Source of the DNA: Methanolinea sp. UBA277
Lineage (GTDB): Archaea > Halobacteriota > Methanomicrobia > Methanomicrobiales > Methanospirillaceae
Direction: 5' to 3'
Length of the DNA: 30,324 bases
Assembly (NCBI GenBank): GCA_002499905.1
Contig: DANP01000015.1
Location: 15,557 to 45,880 of the forward strand
Shown here: positions 9,066-16,115 of the stretch, in pieces
Position numbering within the stretch: the first letter of the stretch is position 1
How the letters are laid out: every line of letters starts with the position of its first letter
The notes under the pieces: model-generated
The model's input: the letters and a program-made list of their open reading frames with translations, nothing else
The model's database searches: none
What the model was told of the DNA's origin: nothing
Translations under genes and position numbers: made by a program

Positions 9066-9995
9066 ATGGAGTGCGGGGAGCCGGTTGAACAGGTTGAACT
9101 CCGTCCCGGGATGAGCGTGAACGATCTGGTAGTGCAGCTCTCCCGGGCCGGTGCATACAACGGGGGGGCGCTGGCACGGGCGGCCGACATTTACGAGCGG
9201 ATGCTGCGGGATCCGGAAACCACGAAGTTTTTCGGCCTGGCCGGAGCGATGGTGCCCGCCGGCATGGGAAAGATCGTGAGCGATCTCATCGCGGCAGGAC
9301 ACATCGATATCCTGGTGAGTACGGGGGCAAACCTCACCCACGACATTATCGAAGCCCTGGGGTGCCGGCACTTTCACGGCACAGCCGTGTGCTCAGATAT
9401 CGAGCTCCGGCATGACGAAATCAACCGCATCTACGATGTGTTCCTGCCGAACGATGCCTTCATCACCTTCGAAGAGTTCATCCAGGAGAGCCTCTCCCTG
9501 CTCGATCCCGGCGCGACCTACCCGATCTGCGAACTCCTCTCCCTGCTCGGCCGGCGGCTCGACCACGGCATCCTGGCCACGGCCGCACAGAACGGGGTCC
9601 CGGTGTACTGCCCGGCGGTGGCAGACTCGATGATCGGGCTCCAGTGCTGGCTCTACTCACAGTCCGGGAAGATCTCCGTGGATGCTTTCTCGGATATGAA
9701 GGCCCTCCTCGATGTCTGCTTCTCGGCAAAGCGGGCCGGTGCCCTGCTGGTGGGCGGCGGGGTGCCGAAGAATTTCATCCTCCAGAGCATGCTGATGACG
9801 CCGAACGGATTTACCTACGCCGTGCAGCTGACCGGCGACCGGCCTGACCTCGGCGGTCTCTCTGGTGCAACACTCGATGAGGCCCGGTCATGGGGCAAAA
9901 TCACCGGGGAGGCGGCTGCGGTGACCGTGTACGGTGATGCAACGGTCACGCTCCCGATCCTCGTGGCAGCAGTCCTGGAGCGGATGGCCGGATGA
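9066..9995 (+). CDS. dys: Deoxyhypusine synthase
   Basis: This 309-residue enzyme transfers the aminobutyl group of spermidine to a lysine of translation factor aIF5A, the first step of hypusine formation. Signatures are 'LSRAGAYNGGALARA' near residue 25, the NAD-site stretch 'VSTGANLTHDIIEALG' at 84-99, and the catalytic-lysine loop GGGVPKNF with Lys235. The start at ATG 9066 is set by the promoter at 9034-9041 and by the onset of family-like sequence; the frame is open far upstream inside tiaS but that part is not homologous. The stop overlaps the pyrF ATG by four bases (ATGA). Confidence 0.95.
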   Translation: MECGEPVEQVELRPGMSVNDLVVQLSRAGAYNGGALARAADIYERMLRDPETTKFFGLAGAMVPAGMGKIVSDLIAAGHIDILVSTGANLTHDIIEALGCRHFHGTAVCSDIELRHDEINRIYDVFLPNDAFITFEEFIQESLSLLDPGATYPICELLSLLGRRLDHGILATAAQNGVPVYCPAVADSMIGLQCWLYSQSGKISVDAFSDMKALLDVCFSAKRAGALLVGGGVPKNFILQSMLMTPNGFTYAVQLTGDRPDLGGLSGATLDEARSWGKITGEAAAVTVYGDATVTLPILVAAVLERMAG

Positions 9996-10627
9996 CCGAG
10001 CTGATCCTCGCCCTGGACGTGGCCGGCCGGGAAGAGGCGCTCCGGGTCACCGGGCAGTGCGCCCCGCATATCGATGCCATCAAGGTCGGCTATCCCCTCA
10101 TCCTCTCCACCGGCCTCCCGTTTGCCCGGGAGCTCGCCTCCTTCGGTCTCCCGCTCATCGCCGACTTCAAAGTGGCCGACATCCCCAACACGACCCGCCT
10201 CATTGCCGGTCAGGTGTTCTCCCACGGCTTTGCCGGCATCATCTGTCACGGCTTCACCGGGAGCGATGCGGTCTCGGCCTGCATCGAAACAGCCCATGAA
10301 GCCGGCGGGGAATGCTACGTGGTTGCCGAGATGAGCCATCCCGGAGCGGAGGAGTTCTACCACGGCGGGACCGCAGAGCGGATTGCCGCGCTCGCCGTCT
10401 GCCTCGATGCCGATGGCATCATTGCCCCGGCCACCCGCCCGGAACGTATCGTGGTGCTCCGGCAGATTGTCGGAAGAAAGAAGATCTATTCCCCGGGCAT
10501 CGGAGCCCAGGGCGGCGATGCCGGGAGGCTGGCCGGGCTTGTGGACGGCATTATCGTCGGCCGGCAGATCTACGAGGCTCCCGATCCGGCCGCGGCCGCA
10601 GCACAGTTCGCCCCGTACCGCCGATGA
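9992..10627 (+). CDS. pyrF: Orotidine 5'-phosphate decarboxylase (PyrF)
   Basis: This 211-residue enzyme makes UMP from OMP, the last step of de novo UMP synthesis. The catalytic Asp-x-Lys-x-x-Asp array is visible as DFKVADIPNT (Asp58, Lys60, Asp63), and 'LALDV' and 'DAIKVGYPL' form the earlier barrel strands. The phosphate-binding end of the barrel is 'IYSPGIGAQGG' and 'GIIVGRQIY'. The start overlaps the dys stop (ATGA), so translation is probably coupled. The last codons and the stop also form the 5' half of the terminal stem and the C box of a likely box C/D sRNA. Confidence 0.96.
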   Translation: MTELILALDVAGREEALRVTGQCAPHIDAIKVGYPLILSTGLPFARELASFGLPLIADFKVADIPNTTRLIAGQVFSHGFAGIICHGFTGSDAVSACIETAHEAGGECYVVAEMSHPGAEEFYHGGTAERIAALAVCLDADGIIAPATRPERIVVLRQIVGRKKIYSPGIGAQGGDAGRLAGLVDGIIVGRQIYEAPDPAAAAAQFAPYRR

Positions 10628-10679
10628 TGAGAACCCTGAATCTGATCCGGTGATGATCCCTATGAGTCAGCTGAGGCGG
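10618..10679 (+). ncRNA. Candidate box C/D sRNA (2'-O-methylation guide) overlapping the pyrF stop codon
   Basis: All parts of an archaeal C/D guide RNA occur in order. A 5-bp terminal stem CCGCC (10618-10622) pairs with GGCGG (10675-10679). One unpaired G is followed by box C ATGATGA (10624-10630), an 11-base guide (10631-10641), box D' CTGA (10642-10645), a 4-base spacer TCCG, box C' GTGATGA (10650-10656), a 14-base guide (10657-10670) and box D CTGA (10671-10674) directly against the stem. The single G before box C gives the three-base bulge expected of the L7Ae-bound kink-turn. No separate promoter is visible, so it may be processed from the dys-pyrF transcript. Targets are unproven; the D guide complement CTGACTCATA resembles a CAU anticodon arm. 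Confidence 0.75.
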
Positions 10680-10691
10680 AACGGGACCCTT

Positions 10692-10704
10692 CCTGAACTT
10701 CAGG
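10692..10704. promoter_or_regulatory. Palindrome upstream of the 10746 gene, with its TATA box
   Basis: CCTGAA-C-TTCAGG is a perfect 6-bp inverted repeat ending 12 bases before the TATA box CTTTAAAT (10716-10723). The TATA centre is 26 bases before the ATG at 10746, so the transcript is probably leaderless. The palindrome is a possible operator; no regulator is known for it. Confidence 0.35.
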
Positions 10705-10745
10705 CCATTCTAAAACTTTAAATCAGAAATAGACCATTTTACTGT

Positions 10746-11108
10746 ATGCAATGGACTGAAGAACAGAAAAATCTGGCAAAAAAATATAAGCGCCTCGAAG
10801 ATATCCCGGCTGCCGACCGGCGCTACAAGTGCCACACCTGTCACCTCATCGTCGATACAACACCCTGCCCCCTGTGCGGGGATGAGCACCTGGTGATCCT
10901 GTGCCCGCTTGACCACTGCCACTGCTCTCACGATATCATCTCGGGGATCGAGTACTGCCCGCTCTGCGGCGAGGCCGTCTGCCCGGAGTGCGGGAGCCAC
11001 GACGTGGTCCAGATCAGCAGGGTGACCGGCTACCTCCAGGAAGTCTCCGGATGGAACGCCGGGAAACAGCAGGAACTCAAGGACCGGGCTCGCTATACCA
11101 TTGCATGA
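10746..11108 (+). CDS. Stand-alone zinc/glycyl-radical-like domain protein resembling the C-terminus of anaerobic ribonucleotide reductase (NrdD)
   Basis: The 120-residue protein ends with a block strikingly like the end of class III ribonucleotide reductase: CPLCGEAVCPECGSHD (71-86), then RVTGYL (92-97) and 'WNAGKQQELKDR' (103-114). In NrdD the glycine of the RV-x-GYL motif carries the glycyl radical; here it is Gly95. The catalytic barrel of NrdD is absent. The first 70 residues instead hold further cysteine pairs (C29/C32, C41/C44, C53, C58, C60), giving 11 cysteines in all. It is not a truncation by the window edge, and it has its own promoter and start. The next gene (cbiZ) overlaps its stop by four bases. 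It could be a radical 'spare part', an accessory domain of a split reductase, or a zinc protein that has lost radical chemistry. Confidence 0.8.
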   Translation: MQWTEEQKNLAKKYKRLEDIPAADRRYKCHTCHLIVDTTPCPLCGDEHLVILCPLDHCHCSHDIISGIEYCPLCGEAVCPECGSHDVVQISRVTGYLQEVSGWNAGKQQELKDRARYTIA

Positions 11109-12007
11109 GGTACTATCTCCGGGGCGGAACCCTCATTGTCAGGGGATGCTTCAGGGCGGCAAGCACGGGAATAGAGGGAGGCATCAGACCGGTCAGCACC
11201 CTCCTGAACCATACCGTCCCTCCCGGCTGGGATCACCGTGACCCGGCACGCGACCTCCGGATGATCATCGCCCGCCACGGCCTGCCGGATGATTGCTTCG
11301 GGCTGATGACCGCGGTGGAGATGAAGAACCTCTGTATTTTCCAGTACGATTTTATCACCGTGTTCATCACTGCAGGGATCAGGAACCATGAAGAGGCCGG
11401 TCCCGGCACCATCAATATCATCATCTGCAGCAGGGAGGGTTTCACGGATGCCGCTCTCCTCGGGGCAATCATCACCGCAACCGAGGCAAAGGTCCTCTCA
11501 CTGGCAGAGAACGGATACGACGTGGCCGGGACCCCCACCGATGCGGTCATCGTTGCGTCAGAAGGAGAACCGGTGCACCCGTATGCCGGGCCGGTCACCG
11601 AAGCCGGGAAGAGGATCCGGGAGGCCGTGGTATTCGGCGTGGCAGCGGCCATGAAGCGGCATGAAGGACAGGTGGTCCGGGATGGCCCGTCCTACTTCAT
11701 TTTCTCCCGGTACGGGGGTGAGCACTGGGTGGAGTGGCAGCCGGCGCACTGCCCGTACTACCCCTGCCACTTCGACGGGCAGCGGTGCGACTTCTGCTAC
11801 TGCCCCTACTACCCCTGCGGCGACGAGTCGCTCGGGCACTGGGTGCAGAGTTCCACCATAAACGGACAGGTCTGGAACTGCGCATCATGCACGCTCCTGC
11901 ACGAATCGCTGATCGCCGATTACCTGCTGCGGAACCCTGAAGCCTCGCTTGAGGAACTCAAAGCGCGGAAGAAGCGGATGCAGGAAGGGGGGCGGTCATC
12001 ACCCTGA
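11105..12007 (+). CDS. cbiZ: Adenosylcobinamide amidohydrolase (CbiZ) fused to a C-terminal cysteine-rich domain
   Basis: Residues 1 to about 185 match CbiZ, which removes the nucleotide loop side chain of (pseudo)cobamides to give adenosylcobyric acid for cobamide salvage. Family blocks are 'LIVRGCFRAASTGIEGGI' at 10-27, 'TAVEMKNLCIFQYDFITVFITAGI' at 69-92, and 'GTPTDAVIVAS' at 142-152. Residues 210-275 form a second domain with eight cysteines (216, 221, 228, 231, 233, 238, 259, 262) in repeated CPYYPC-type motifs and a Trp-Asn-Cys-Ala-Ser-Cys end. This looks like the small cysteine-rich 'zf-like' domain found in methanogens. The ATG at 11105 overlaps the previous stop (ATGA); the frame is open further upstream but overlaps the previous gene. 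Cobamides are needed by methyltransferases of methanogenesis, which explains salvage here. Confidence 0.88.
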   Translation: MRYYLRGGTLIVRGCFRAASTGIEGGIRPVSTLLNHTVPPGWDHRDPARDLRMIIARHGLPDDCFGLMTAVEMKNLCIFQYDFITVFITAGIRNHEEAGPGTINIIICSREGFTDAALLGAIITATEAKVLSLAENGYDVAGTPTDAVIVASEGEPVHPYAGPVTEAGKRIREAVVFGVAAAMKRHEGQVVRDGPSYFIFSRYGGEHWVEWQPAHCPYYPCHFDGQRCDFCYCPYYPCGDESLGHWVQSSTINGQVWNCASCTLLHESLIADYLLRNPEASLEELKARKKRMQEGGRSSP

Positions 12008-12039
12008 TTTCCTGAACTCCAAAAAAAATATCCTGAAGC

Positions 12040-12231
12040 CTATGCCGTGATGCCCAGGGCAGCCGTAAGCTCCTCCAGGGGGATGCCATGGACCATCGCT
12101 GCTTCGCGAATGGTCTCGCCCCGGGCGATGGCGCACCCGACACAGCCCATCCCGAACTTGAAGAGCACTTCTGCTGCTTCCGGTTTTGCATTCAGGAGGT
12201 CGTAAATCGTGCTGTCAGCCGTTATTTCCAT
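12040..12231 (-). CDS. DUF1858 small CxxC protein
   Basis: The 63-residue protein has the DUF1858 pattern: 'ITADSTIYDLLNAKPEAAEVL', then 'FGMGCVGCAIARGETIREAA' with a CxxC pair (Cys30/Cys33). Family members are small helical proteins often described as disulfide or hybrid-cluster-associated; the exact role is unknown. Eight T residues on the minus strand (12021-12028) follow the stop and probably end the transcript. It converges with cbiZ. The TATA-like ATTTAAGT upstream is enclosed by a short inverted repeat. Confidence 0.9.
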   Translation of the reverse strand: MEITADSTIYDLLNAKPEAAEVLFKFGMGCVGCAIARGETIREAAMVHGIPLEELTAALGITA

Positions 12232-12249
12232 GCCTCAGTTATTTGAGGG

Positions 12250-12269
12250 TGCAGGTACTTAAATCTGCA
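12250..12269 (-). promoter_or_regulatory. Promoter of the DUF1858 gene enclosed by an inverted repeat
   Basis: TGCAG (12250-12254) and CTGCA (12265-12269) flank a TATA-like core that reads ATTTAAGT on the minus strand, about 30 bases before the start at 12231. A protein bound to the repeat would cover the TATA box. Five-base arms may also be chance. Confidence 0.3.
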
Positions 12270-12347
12270 GCTACCGGACAGTTTCACCACCCGCCCGCAT
12301 CCTTTATGTGGGTACGGCCAGTGAACTCTACCTGGAGATGTAAGAGT

Positions 12348-13571
12348 ATGGACTATTCCGATACCGCAGACAGAATCTCCCTGAAAGTGAAAGCAAAGGG
12401 CCATGAGGCCGACACCGCAAAGATCGAAGGAAAACTCCGCCGTCTCGTTGAGGAGTTCGGCGTCCCGCCCGCAGAAGCGGAACGGACGGTGATGAATGAA
12501 CTCGCCCGCGAGTTCTCCCTCAACGGGCTCGGGACCGCAGCCGGAGAGGAGAAGAGCCTGAATGCCCTGATGGCCGGAGAGTGGGCCACGGTGGAGGTGA
12601 AGGTTGTCTCGCTCACCAGCGCCCCCTCATCTGCCATCGCCCAGAGCGGCATTCTCGCAGACTCCTCCGGGGCGATCCGGTTTGTGGTCTGGGCAAAGGC
12701 GAATGCTCCTCTGCTGGAACACGGGAAATGGTACCGCTTCGAATCCGCAGTGGTAGACGAGTACCGGGGCTCGGCAAACCTCAAGGTCCATTCCGGAACG
12801 GTCATCAGGGAGATATCCCGGGACACCGTCCTGATCCCCGAAGTCACTCCTATCGCCGATCTTACGCCAGGCATCGGGAGCGTAAGGGCCAAGGTTATCC
12901 AGGAATGGGATGCCACCCATGACCGGATGCTCCAGACCGGGCTGCTCGGGGATGAAACAGGGACAGTAAAGTTCGTCATCTGGAAAGAGGAGGGTAAAGA
13001 ACAACTCGTCCCGGGGATGGTGTACACCCTCTACTACGCCATCGTCGACGAATATTCCGGGCGGTACTCACTCAACCTGAATACCGCGACCGTGATCCCG
13101 GAAGAAGGGGATATCACGGTCAGCAGCGGGGACACCCGCTTCTCAGGTTCGCTCGTGCACATTGCCCCGGGATCCGGCCTGATCAAGCGGTGCCCGGTCG
13201 AAGGATGCAACCGCGTTCTCTCCCGGCAGAACTACTGCCCGGTCCATGAGATCCAGCCGGGATTCATCTATGACCTCCGGATCAAAGGCTGGCTCGATGA
13301 CGGGAAGGTGACGAAGGAGATCCTTGTCCGGCGGGAGGTGACCGAGCAGCTGACCGGCATCTCCATGGACCAGGCTAAGGAACTCGCCGAGAACAACCCG
13401 CTCGGGATGGACGAGGTGTTCCTCCGGGTCCGTGACCGCATCCTCGGCCGCTACCTCAGCTGCAGCGGCAGGGAGATCGACTCCCGGGTGCTCGTGAATT
13501 CCTGCGAATTTCTCCCGTTCAATCCTGAAGAGACCGCTTCACTCCTGAACCGTGCCGGGGGGTCTTCCTGA
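12348..13571 (+). CDS. rpa: Replication protein A, large single-stranded-DNA-binding subunit
   Basis: This 407-residue protein binds single-stranded DNA in replication and repair. After a helical N-terminal region (1-60) there are two OB-folds, about 65-165 ('AQSGILADSSGAIRFVVWAK') and 170-270 ('TGLLGDETGTVKFVIWKE'), whose repeated pattern is plain in the sequence. A zinc finger follows with Cys282, Cys287, Cys296 and His299 (CPVEGC...CPVH). The end of the protein forms a further OB-like region. The start at ATG 12348 follows a purine-rich stretch (GGAGATGTAAGAG); the upstream open frame runs back through the promoter and is discounted. The next gene starts on the last base of the stop (TGATG). 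Confidence 0.93.
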   Translation: MDYSDTADRISLKVKAKGHEADTAKIEGKLRRLVEEFGVPPAEAERTVMNELAREFSLNGLGTAAGEEKSLNALMAGEWATVEVKVVSLTSAPSSAIAQSGILADSSGAIRFVVWAKANAPLLEHGKWYRFESAVVDEYRGSANLKVHSGTVIREISRDTVLIPEVTPIADLTPGIGSVRAKVIQEWDATHDRMLQTGLLGDETGTVKFVIWKEEGKEQLVPGMVYTLYYAIVDEYSGRYSLNLNTATVIPEEGDITVSSGDTRFSGSLVHIAPGSGLIKRCPVEGCNRVLSRQNYCPVHEIQPGFIYDLRIKGWLDDGKVTKEILVRREVTEQLTGISMDQAKELAENNPLGMDEVFLRVRDRILGRYLSCSGREIDSRVLVNSCEFLPFNPEETASLLNRAGGSS

Positions 13572-14164
13572 TGGCCGGACCGGCACGGGGTGGCTTCCCG
13601 CGGCGGGAGTTCGCTTTTGAACGGGAGCCCGCCCGCAGGGTCTTTGCCGCGGAACTGCGGGAGAGCAGGATCCACTTCCGCGAAGGGGAGGACGAGAAGA
13701 GCCCCACCTACATCCTGCTCCCTACAGGGGAACGCTGCAACCGGATCTTCCTGGTGGGTACACTGACCGAGAAGAAGAAGCAGGGGGAACAGAACATGTT
13801 CTACCGCGCACGGGTGGTAGACCCCACCGGGACCTTCTTCATCATGGCCGGGAGCTACCAGCCGGAGGCCATGCAGCAGATCGCCCGGATCGAACCTCCG
13901 GCCTTTGTCGCCGTGGTGGGAAAACCGAACGTGTACGAAACTCCCGATGGGGCGGTGCTGATATCGGTGCGCTGCGAATCAGTCACTGCGGTGGACAAGG
14001 ACACCCGCGACCGGTGGGTGCTTGACTGTGCGAAAGCAACCCTCGACCGGATCGATGCTCTTGGCACGACCCCGGACGGACAGCGGGCCGGGCAGGAGTA
14101 CCGGACCGATCCGGCACTCTTCCGGAAACTGGTGTTCGAGGCCCTCTCCCAGCTTTCACTGTGA
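13571..14164 (+). CDS. RPA-associated OB-fold protein (COG3390 type)
   Basis: The 197-residue protein resembles the partner proteins encoded beside euryarchaeal RPA genes. It opens with a basic region ('RGGFPRREFAFEREPARRVFAAEL'), then one OB-fold about residues 50-135 ('RIFLVGTLTEKKK', 'YRARVVDPTGTFFIMAGSY', 'FVAVVGKPNVY'). In haloarchaea such partners form complexes with their cognate RPA. The start overlaps the RPA stop by one base, a strong sign of coupled translation and of a complex. Confidence 0.85.
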   Translation: MAGPARGGFPRREFAFEREPARRVFAAELRESRIHFREGEDEKSPTYILLPTGERCNRIFLVGTLTEKKKQGEQNMFYRARVVDPTGTFFIMAGSYQPEAMQQIARIEPPAFVAVVGKPNVYETPDGAVLISVRCESVTAVDKDTRDRWVLDCAKATLDRIDALGTTPDGQRAGQEYRTDPALFRKLVFEALSQLSL

Positions 14165-14213
14165 GAGCGGTATCCACGCAACCTTTATTTTTTAGCGCGG
14201 ACATCTTCGCGTG

Positions 14214-14381
14214 ATGCCTATGGATGAACAGGAGATGCGCGAGCTGCTACAGAAACTGGATCTGAAGGCCCTGAAGGAGGCGGCGAAGGCCCAGGGGATC
14301 AAACCGGGCCGGTGCCCTACGAAAGTATCGATCGCCAGGATGCTCCCTGACGATGCCCTCCGTGCCCTGGCAAAAAAATAG
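14214..14381 (+). CDS. Small 55-residue protein with a SAP/Rho-N-like helical motif, unknown function
   Basis: The frame runs from ATG 14214 (or 14220) to TAG 14379-14381. The protein is helical and Leu/Lys rich: 'ELLQKLDLKALKEAAKAQGI' followed by 'KPGRCPTKVSIARMLPDDAL'. The pattern of two short helices joined by a glycine turn recalls SAP or Rho N-terminal nucleic-acid-binding modules, but I cannot assign it. A TATA box CTTTATTT (about 14183-14190) is centred 27 bases before 14214, which supports a real, leaderless gene. It ends two bases before the convergent ferredoxin gene. Confidence 0.65.
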   Translation: MPMDEQEMRELLQKLDLKALKEAAKAQGIKPGRCPTKVSIARMLPDDALRALAKK

Positions 14382-14383
14382 GG

Positions 14384-14605
14384 TTATGCAACGAGAATGA
14401 CCTGGACCGGACAGAGATCGGCCGCCTCCGTGACACATGCCTCAAGTTCCGGAGGCACCGTTCCCTCATCCAGTCTCCCGTCGTTCCGGTACTGTTCCAG
14501 AACCTGATTCAGGGTATCCTCTTCACTAAGTTCGAAAAATTCGGGGCAGACATCAACGCACGTCCCACAGCTGACACATTCATCCCGGGTAATCTTCACG
14601 TTCAT
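14384..14605 (-). CDS. Single-cluster [4Fe-4S] ferredoxin
   Basis: This 73-residue electron carrier has one full motif, CVSCGTCVDVCP, and a terminal 'LCPVQVI'. The cysteine pattern matches one-cluster ferredoxins of the Desulfovibrio/Pyrococcus type: Cys10, Cys13, Cys16 and Cys65 as cluster ligands, with Cys20 and Cys57 placed to form the known disulfide. The acidic sequence between (residues 22-56, many Glu/Asp) is typical. It is upstream of nothing on its strand except the convergent small gene, and downstream of ribB, from which a T-run separates it. Confidence 0.9.
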   Translation of the reverse strand: MNVKITRDECVSCGTCVDVCPEFFELSEEDTLNQVLEQYRNDGRLDEGTVPPELEACVTEAADLCPVQVILVA

Positions 14606-14643
14606 AACCGGTATTCCTCTACCGCCAGTATGCGGTCTGCCAG

Positions 14644-14651
14644 AAAAAAAA
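14644..14651 (-). terminator. T-run after ribB
   Basis: Eight A residues on the plus strand read as T8 on the minus strand, 16 bases after the ribB stop. This is the likely end of the ribK-ribB transcript. Confidence 0.5.
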
Positions 14652-14667
14652 GATACGCTGATGGCGA

Positions 14668-15342
14668 TTAGCCGGAAGCTTTCTCCCAGAACTCAACGAC
14701 TTCCGATCCCTCGATGAACACCAGTCCGTGTTTCCGGGCATATGCCTGGGCATCGGCTTTCGAGAGGGCACGACCGGATCGCTCATCAAGCATCTCGCAG
14801 ACGGTAACCGCCGGCGTGATCCCTGCCATCATGGCCAGGGCAATGGAGAGCTCGGTCTGACCCCTCCGCTGGTTGAGGAGGTTTTCATCGGCCCGGAGGA
14901 TGGCGACATGCCCGGGAGAGCGGAACCGGGCATGGAAATCCACCCCTCCCCCGTTCAGGCTCATCCTGACATGCTCGGCGATGGCGTTGATGGTCAGTGC
15001 ACGGTCATTGTCGGTCACTCCCGTCCAGGTATCACGGTGGTTGACCCAGAGCGAGAATGAGGAGCGGTTCTTCGTGTCATAGGGGACCTGTCCGACCATC
15101 CCTGCCGTATCGGGGCAGGAGCGGAGCAACTCGGTGGCAAACGGCAGCCCGAGCAGGTTCGCCGAACGGGCGGGAATTGCCGTGCAGATCAGGCCACCGC
15201 CGTCCCTGCGCATCTGCGCCACATCGACCGGCCTGACCCGGTCTGCCCTGATGGCAAAATCCGTCTCCCGTTCCCGGTCGTCAAAGTCGTAGAGAAGGAT
15301 GAACTTCCCCTCCCGCAGTGCTTTCAGTGCATCTTCAATCAT
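14668..15342 (-). CDS. ribB: 3,4-dihydroxy-2-butanone 4-phosphate synthase (RibB)
   Basis: RibB makes the four-carbon unit of riboflavin from ribulose 5-phosphate. The 224-residue protein has the acidic metal loop 'LYDFDDRERETDF' at 17-29, 'RRDGGGLIC' near 45-53, the 'VTDNDRALTI' block near 108-118, the 'GGGVDFHARFRSPGHV' block near 130-146, and 'RRGQTELSIALAMMAGI' near 158-174. All expected acidic and histidine active-site positions appear present. It overlaps ribK by four bases and is the second gene of that operon. Confidence 0.95.
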   Translation of the reverse strand: MIEDALKALREGKFILLYDFDDRERETDFAIRADRVRPVDVAQMRRDGGGLICTAIPARSANLLGLPFATELLRSCPDTAGMVGQVPYDTKNRSSFSLWVNHRDTWTGVTDNDRALTINAIAEHVRMSLNGGGVDFHARFRSPGHVAILRADENLLNQRRGQTELSIALAMMAGITPAVTVCEMLDERSGRALSKADAQAYARKHGLVFIEGSEVVEFWEKASG

Positions 15343-16004
15343 GGTGCCACCTCAATGGCTATCATATCGGTATCCTCAAGTCCGTACGCTTCCCGGAGTG
15401 AGACCGGGGCGATGATCTCCAGAATGTCATCAGGATAGTGGGATCGGCCCGGGATGACGATTCCGCAGGGGGTCTGCCTGATCCGGCAGGGCAGGCAGCG
15501 GGCATTCCCGAACGTTCGCTCATCGGCGGTAAATCCCTCGATCGGGATCCAGTCCCGCTGGTCCAGCCGTTTCCGTATCGGGAGGCTGGAGGGATCGAGC
15601 CTGATATTGAGGGTCCCGGGGTATGGCCGGAAACCGAGAGCACGGGAAAACTGCGCCACGTAGTGGTCCAGGCTCATGTAGTACTTCCCTTCGCCAAGCC
15701 CGGTAATGACCGATCCGCTGAGGGAGTATTCCCCTGATTCCTGCGAGAAGAGCCGGCAGTATTCCGAGTACTCGCGCCTGAGCTCCTCCTCCCCGCTCCG
15801 GGTGATGGTAATGTACTGCCCGTCCGGGTTTACCGATCGGGTGAGCATCATCCGCCGCTCGAGGGACTGGAGGCGCCGGGAAGCGGTCTGCGGGCTGGTG
15901 CGAAGCGTGCTCCCGAGCGACTGGGAGGAGGCCCAGACCGGACCCTTCAGCCCCCCCATGAGGGCCAGCGCCTTGAGACACTGGAGGTCCTCAGGCATGA
16001 TCAT
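15339..16004 (-). CDS. ribK: CTP-dependent riboflavin kinase with N-terminal HTH domain (RbkR/RibK)
   Basis: The 221-residue protein joins a winged-helix DNA-binding domain (about 1-85, 'SPQTASRRLQSLERRMMLTR') to an archaeal riboflavin kinase domain (about 95-221). The kinase part has 'GLGEGKYYMSLDHY', 'YPGTLNIRLD' and 'IIAPVSLREAYGLEDTD', typical of the enzyme that makes FMN using CTP. This fusion is the known bifunctional RbkR type, which represses riboflavin genes in response to FMN. Autoregulation of the ribK-ribB operon is therefore likely. The start was placed at ATG 16004 because a TATA box (16029-16037) is centred 29 bases before it; TTG 16013 and ATG 15998 are alternatives. Confidence 0.9.
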   Translation of the reverse strand: MIMPEDLQCLKALALMGGLKGPVWASSQSLGSTLRTSPQTASRRLQSLERRMMLTRSVNPDGQYITITRSGEEELRREYSEYCRLFSQESGEYSLSGSVITGLGEGKYYMSLDHYVAQFSRALGFRPYPGTLNIRLDPSSLPIRKRLDQRDWIPIEGFTADERTFGNARCLPCRIRQTPCGIVIPGRSHYPDDILEIIAPVSLREAYGLEDTDMIAIEVAP

Positions 16005-16013
16005 ACTTATCAA

Positions 16014-16115
16014 AATTGAGATGCTTATTATTTATGGGTATCTTTTCTCCTACTTCGGGGAATGTCGAATACATGTTCGTTAATTATATCATCCCCCCTG
16101 CCCCCATCATATGAC
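16014..16115. promoter_or_regulatory. Divergent promoter region between ribK and the mevalonate-operon regulator
   Basis: The minus-strand TATA box for ribK is TATTTATGG (16029-16037, plus-strand reading). The plus-strand TATA for the regulator gene is TTAATTATAT (16080-16089), 31 bases before ATG 16116. Between them CGAATACATGTTCG (16067-16080) has matching CGAA/TTCG ends and is a weak operator candidate for either regulator. Confidence 0.45.
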
